Source of the DNA: Jaltomata sinuosa
Lineage: Eukaryota > Streptophyta > Magnoliopsida > Solanales > Solanaceae
DNA: 64,000 nucleotides
Direction of reading: 5' to 3'
Assembly (NCBI GenBank): GCA_003996215.1
Contig: QJPP01001422.1
Coordinates: 186,001 to 250,000, forward strand
The notes beneath the pieces are model-generated. The model had not been told where the DNA came from. It made no database searches and was given only the letters and a program-made list of their open reading frames with translations. This document shows, in pieces, positions 60,427 to 64,000 of the stretch; position 1 is the stretch's first letter; every line of letters starts with the position of its first letter. The position numbers and the translations under genes were made by a program.

Positions 60427-62480
60427 AAGCCTTGTTCGTCCTTGAACAACTCTCTAAACTAATCACACTCAAGGAATACTCCAACACTACACTAATATGC
60501 TCATGCTAGAACAACAATGATCACATGAATAACAAGTTCTACATTTGGCATGCCATGTTACACAAAGAATCACATGAATACTATCTCAAGACCTCCTAGC
60601 CTCAAGAATTGACTCTTATTAGTTGACAAACTCATGCGTAATACTTAACAAAGAGATCATATAAGCCACCTATCTCTCATCAAACAAGTGCCCTCACCAC
60701 AAGAGAGTTACCCATGTTTACTCATACATATGCAAGTTATCACAAGAATGGGTGTAGGAATCAAATTTTGCTCACTCTCACAAAGAATTCACATGTCACA
60801 TAAGATGAACCATAAGCTTGCCCGTAGTGTAGTACTCCACTAATATCAGAATGTCAAAGCTCAAGATCAAGTAGGACTTTAAGGGTTGTAATATAGGCTA
60901 AGGGACGGGTAGGAACTATTTGGTCAAGAATAGTGATTATCTTCCCTAAGCGCTTTAATACACCACATTGTATATTAAACTCATCTCCAACCAGCCTATT
61001 TTAAACTTCTATTATCTTCCCCAAATCTCTTTTTCTTTTGCCCCATCTCTTTAAATTAGATTACATATCTTTAGTCGGGAGTATTTGCTATCAACAAATG
61101 AACCACTTCTTTTGCTCAATTTATCTTTTTCAGCTCATTACTCCCTACCAACAACATATAAACCTTTTCAACACCACCAAAACCTATTTCCTTAGGGTTC
61201 CACTACTTTTCCTTTCTCAATTTCACACTCCTTAACATCCTAATTTCTCAACCAAAGCGCTTAGGAGTTTTGGATCAAATTATGGGCAATCGAAAGAAAA
61301 GGAATAAGATATACATGTGGCTACCTAAGAATAGTCTAAAGGCTCAACGAGGCTAGCTAAGGTTATGCAAAAGTATAGATAAAGAGGGTATAAAACATAG
61401 CTATCAAAGAAATGCCTATATCATCTCCTAAACTCAACCTTCTTTATTTTGCGTTGCAAACACACAGGGCAAGTGCTAGACACCAAAATGCAATAATGGA
61501 ATAACAAAATCCTCACTCACACGTGGCACATGTTCAAATCAAGTAGGCTACCTATAGACTCTTAACCAAGCAAATACATGAATTCACATTTAAGCCAATA
61601 TCACAAAAGAGTCAAATAAAAGAGTCTTAGGTGTCTCACCAGTAGTCATTTAATTTTTTAGATCATGCCATAAAATTCAAAACCAACTTGCAACAAGTAA
61701 TCATGTGTAGCACCTAGCAAGAGCATATACTCCTAACAATAAATTTTTTAAACTATTTCAAAAAATCAAAAAGGATACTGGGTTCAAAGGGCTTCCCCCC
61801 GAAAAAGAACCGAAAAAAAAGCCTAGGGGTGAGTGAAGTGTGCTTCTACTAAACAGACCCAACAGAAAATAAACAAACAAAGACAAAATCTTTTTGTAAT
61901 TTTTTTTTAATTTATTCAAAAATAACACTCAACATCCTATAGCGCACTTCACCCTAACCAAATCTGATGATTTCCCACCCCACACTTGAAACCACACTTT
62001 GTCCCCAAAGTATAAATTAAAAGCAAGGATAGAAGTACTCCCTGAGGCCTCTAGGCCTAGCTAGTAGCATCTCATTCATCAAAGGGGTCCAGAGGACCCC
62101 ACACTTAGTGTTTTCTATGCTCCTTAGCTCAGATCTCAAGTACTCAGACTTCCCTTCAACCTATTGACACAACACAAAAACAACACCAAAAGTGATACTA
62201 AAGAAAAACTTAAAAAGAATTAAAATACTACCATAACTTGGGTTGCCTCCCAAGTAGCGCCTGATTTACCATCGCGGCACGACCCAAATCACAACTCTCA
62301 GTCCCATTCTCTCATCCTCTTCTTCCTACTCGAAGCCCATCTTCTCCTTCTTTTCAGACCTTTCTTGTGCTCACACTCGAGGTCTGGTGCCTTCCTCGTA
62401 TTTATCTTCTTAGAATTTCGTTCAGGTGTCTCAAGTTTAGGATCTTTTGATAGTTTAGGCAGCTCTATGAGAGAGTCTGA
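60427..62480 (-). other. H 3' noncoding region
   Basis: AT-rich and without a supported gene. Near 62230-62290 the minus-strand words gtcgtgccgcgatgg, aggcgctacttgggaggc and aacccaag are the post-pol signature I associate with Athila-like elements. The sequence between the protease stop and that signature is only about 200 bp. Confidence 0.65.
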
Positions 62481-62921
62481 CTAGGTAAGTAGAAGTATGC
62501 TATTCTCCACCCCACACTCATCCATTTCCATAGCTGTGATTATGCATAGATCCTTGTAGTGTAAGGGTGTGTTGAGTGTTGTGTACACTCTGAAGGTTAC
62601 CTCCTTATCATTCAGTCGCATCTTGAGCGTGCCCTCTCTCATATCAATTAGTGCTCCACTGGTAGCCAAGAATGGGTGTCCCAATATGATTGGTACCCTT
62701 TCATCTGCTTCATAATCAAGAACAATAAAGTCAGCAGGAATAATGAACTTACCAACCTTGATGAGAACATCCTTTATGATTCCTTCAGGTACTACTCTGG
62801 TTCTGTCCGCCATCTGTAGCACAACCGAGGATGGCCGTGGCTTCCCCAACCTAAAAGTTTTGAACAATGAAAGGGGCATTAAATTTATGCTAGCGCCCAA
62901 ATCACTCAAATTATGGACCAC
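62481..62921 (-). pseudogene. H aspartic protease
   Basis: The 146-codon open stretch matches the Athila-type retropepsin in order: SDLGASINLMPLSLFKTFRL (active-site Asp-Leu-Gly-Ala-Ser, D7), VLQMADRTRVVPEGIIKDVL, VGKFIIPADFIVLDYEADE, then VPIILGHPFLATSGALIDM. The motif is the form usual for this lineage, so the protease itself looks intact. The frame upstream toward gag is broken (a shift and a TAG between 62922 and 63045), so it cannot be read as a gag fusion. Confidence 0.85.
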
Positions 62922-63045
62922 ATCACTTTCACCAATTTGTATGGGGAGGATGAAACTCCCAAGGTCCTAGAGCTTTTTGGGCATCTTGCTCATCACCACA
63001 GAACTGCACTTCAGTAAGTGCCACAGTCTCAATATCTGCCAACTT

Positions 63046-64000
63046 TCACTTGTTCGCCACTACATCTTTCAAGTATTTTGCATACTTAGGCATTCCCTGC
63101 AAAATATCTAACAAAGGAAGGTTAATGTGAAGTTCTCTGAACGTGTCAAAGAATTTCTTAAAACAGGCATCCTCTGTTTCTTTCTTAAGCCTCTGTGGGA
63201 ATAGTGGTGGTGGTCTGTTGCGAGGCTTCTCAATTGGCTTCTCATTAGGGTACTCAGACTTCCCCTTCTTGCTAGCTTCTTTCAACTCAGCCTGCTTCAC
63301 TGTCTGTTTGAAAGTGATCAACTCTACTTGCAACTCATGATTTTTCTTCGGAGGTACATCAATCAAATCTTTCCCGCTCTTCAAGGTGATTGCCATCACT
63401 TGCTTTGGCTTTTCTATATCACTAGGAAAACCTCCTTGAGGTATTGTATTCTATGCCTGAGCTAGCTTTCCCATTTGAACTTCTAACGTCTTCGTGGCTA
63501 ATTGCTGATTTTTTATGTCAGCAGCCATCTTTGCTTGCTCAGCAGCGATCTGTTCTTGATTGTCCATGATCTTCTTCAGCATGTCCTCAATATTGCTGGC
63601 CTGAGTGGTGTTCTGCGTACCTTTCTGTTGTTGAGCATGATTACTACCCCAAGAGTAGTTGGGCTGACCCTGCCAATTTTGATTATAGGCATTACTATAG
63701 TTTAAATTTCCTTTCTGTGCATTACCTACAAAGTTTACCGACTCTGGATTTGCTCCACATAAGTTTGCCGAATGACCACTCAGATCACAAGTTTCACACC
63801 AAGTCTGGACTTGCTAAACTTCATTCACTTAAGCCTGAGGTGGAGTCACACTGAACTTGTTAAACTAAGCCATCATCTGAGTCTGAAAACTGGCCAACTG
63901 TGCTGCTAATGGGGTGACACTATCTAACTCAATCATACCTACAGCCTTCTTCACCGTATTTCTGGACATGTCACCATTCCATTCTTGATTCCCTTGTGCG
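63046..64000 (-). pseudogene. H gag, C-terminal part with zinc knuckle, broken
   Basis: On the minus strand: nucleocapsid knuckle C-E-T-C-D-L-S-G-H-S-A-N-L-C (C-x2-C-x4-H-x4-C, about 63755-63800), and a Gln/Asn-rich linker with NYSWGSNHAQQQ. A coiled stretch follows (EDMLKKIMDNQEQIAAEQ), then AITLKSGKDL, FPQRLKKETEDACFKKF, LHINLPLLDILQGMPKYAKY and LKDVVANK. These are the characteristic gag-to-protease words of the Athila lineage. Stops lie near 63448 (after GKLAQA) and 63046. The 5' part of gag is outside the window. Confidence 0.83.

Larger units (their letters stand above)
58890..64000 (-). mobile_element. H: Athila-like LTR element, gag-protease only in view
   Basis: Minus strand: gag (64000 to about 63046), protease, about 2 kb of noncoding DNA, polypurine tract and a 1.5-kb 3' LTR ending at 58890. 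The 5' LTR and primer site are right of the window. Protease runs directly into the 3' noncoding region, so RT, RNase H and integrase are missing: a deletion derivative. Confidence 0.83.

Overview
The window is repeat-dense nuclear heterochromatin from a dicot plant. The LTR and integrase families look like those of Solanaceae (Solanum, Capsicum or Nicotiana); I make that assignment by recognition, not by a search. I found no intact host gene, no rRNA or tRNA gene and no CRISPR array. Nearly every base can be assigned to an LTR retrotransposon, a DNA transposon, or a local tandem array that they have invaded. All pol-type reading frames are broken, mostly by stop codons and small indels.

Left part (1-22340): a nest of plus-strand elements. 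E1 (Ty3/gypsy chromovirus, 1-4530) sits in the RNase H region of E2 (4531-8573). E2 sits just upstream of the integrase of E3 (8574-12214). E3 ends in what appears to be an Athila/Tat-like element E6 (12215-17607), which carries a broken 'plant transposon protein' type ORF. E4 (17608-22340; 5' LTR, gag, protease, truncated reverse transcriptase) is inserted in the 3' LTR of E6.

Middle (22341-35681): remnant E5 of a non-autonomous family, then element D (integrase, chromodomain and 3' LTR). The D LTR is split by a complete minus-strand LTR element F (28044-33090, target duplication tgtag/cgtag). F has a degenerate retropepsin and unknown ORFs where RT, RNase H and integrase would be expected.

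Right-centre (35682-53003): a tandem array with a period of about 620 bp, broken by a long-TIR foldback element (about 35936-37090), a Mutator-like element with a perfect 9-bp target duplication (39514-40838), and an 11.3-kb complete LTR element C (40849-52120, TSD atata) with LTRs of about 3.9 kb. Removing the insertions restores the repeat phase. Right end (53004-64000): a minus-strand LTR with a solo LTR of the same family nested in it (53272-56255), then a minus-strand Athila-like element (58890-64000 and beyond) that keeps gag and protease but goes from protease straight to 3' noncoding sequence.

Nothing here works as a host pathway; the logic is that of transposon biology. The observations most worth a second look are: CpG-rich, self-complementary short-motif clusters at similar places in several unrelated LTR families; the two elements of different lineages that kept protease but lost the rest of pol; the mosaic LTR of element C; and the 620-bp array whose history can be unwound from target-site duplications.
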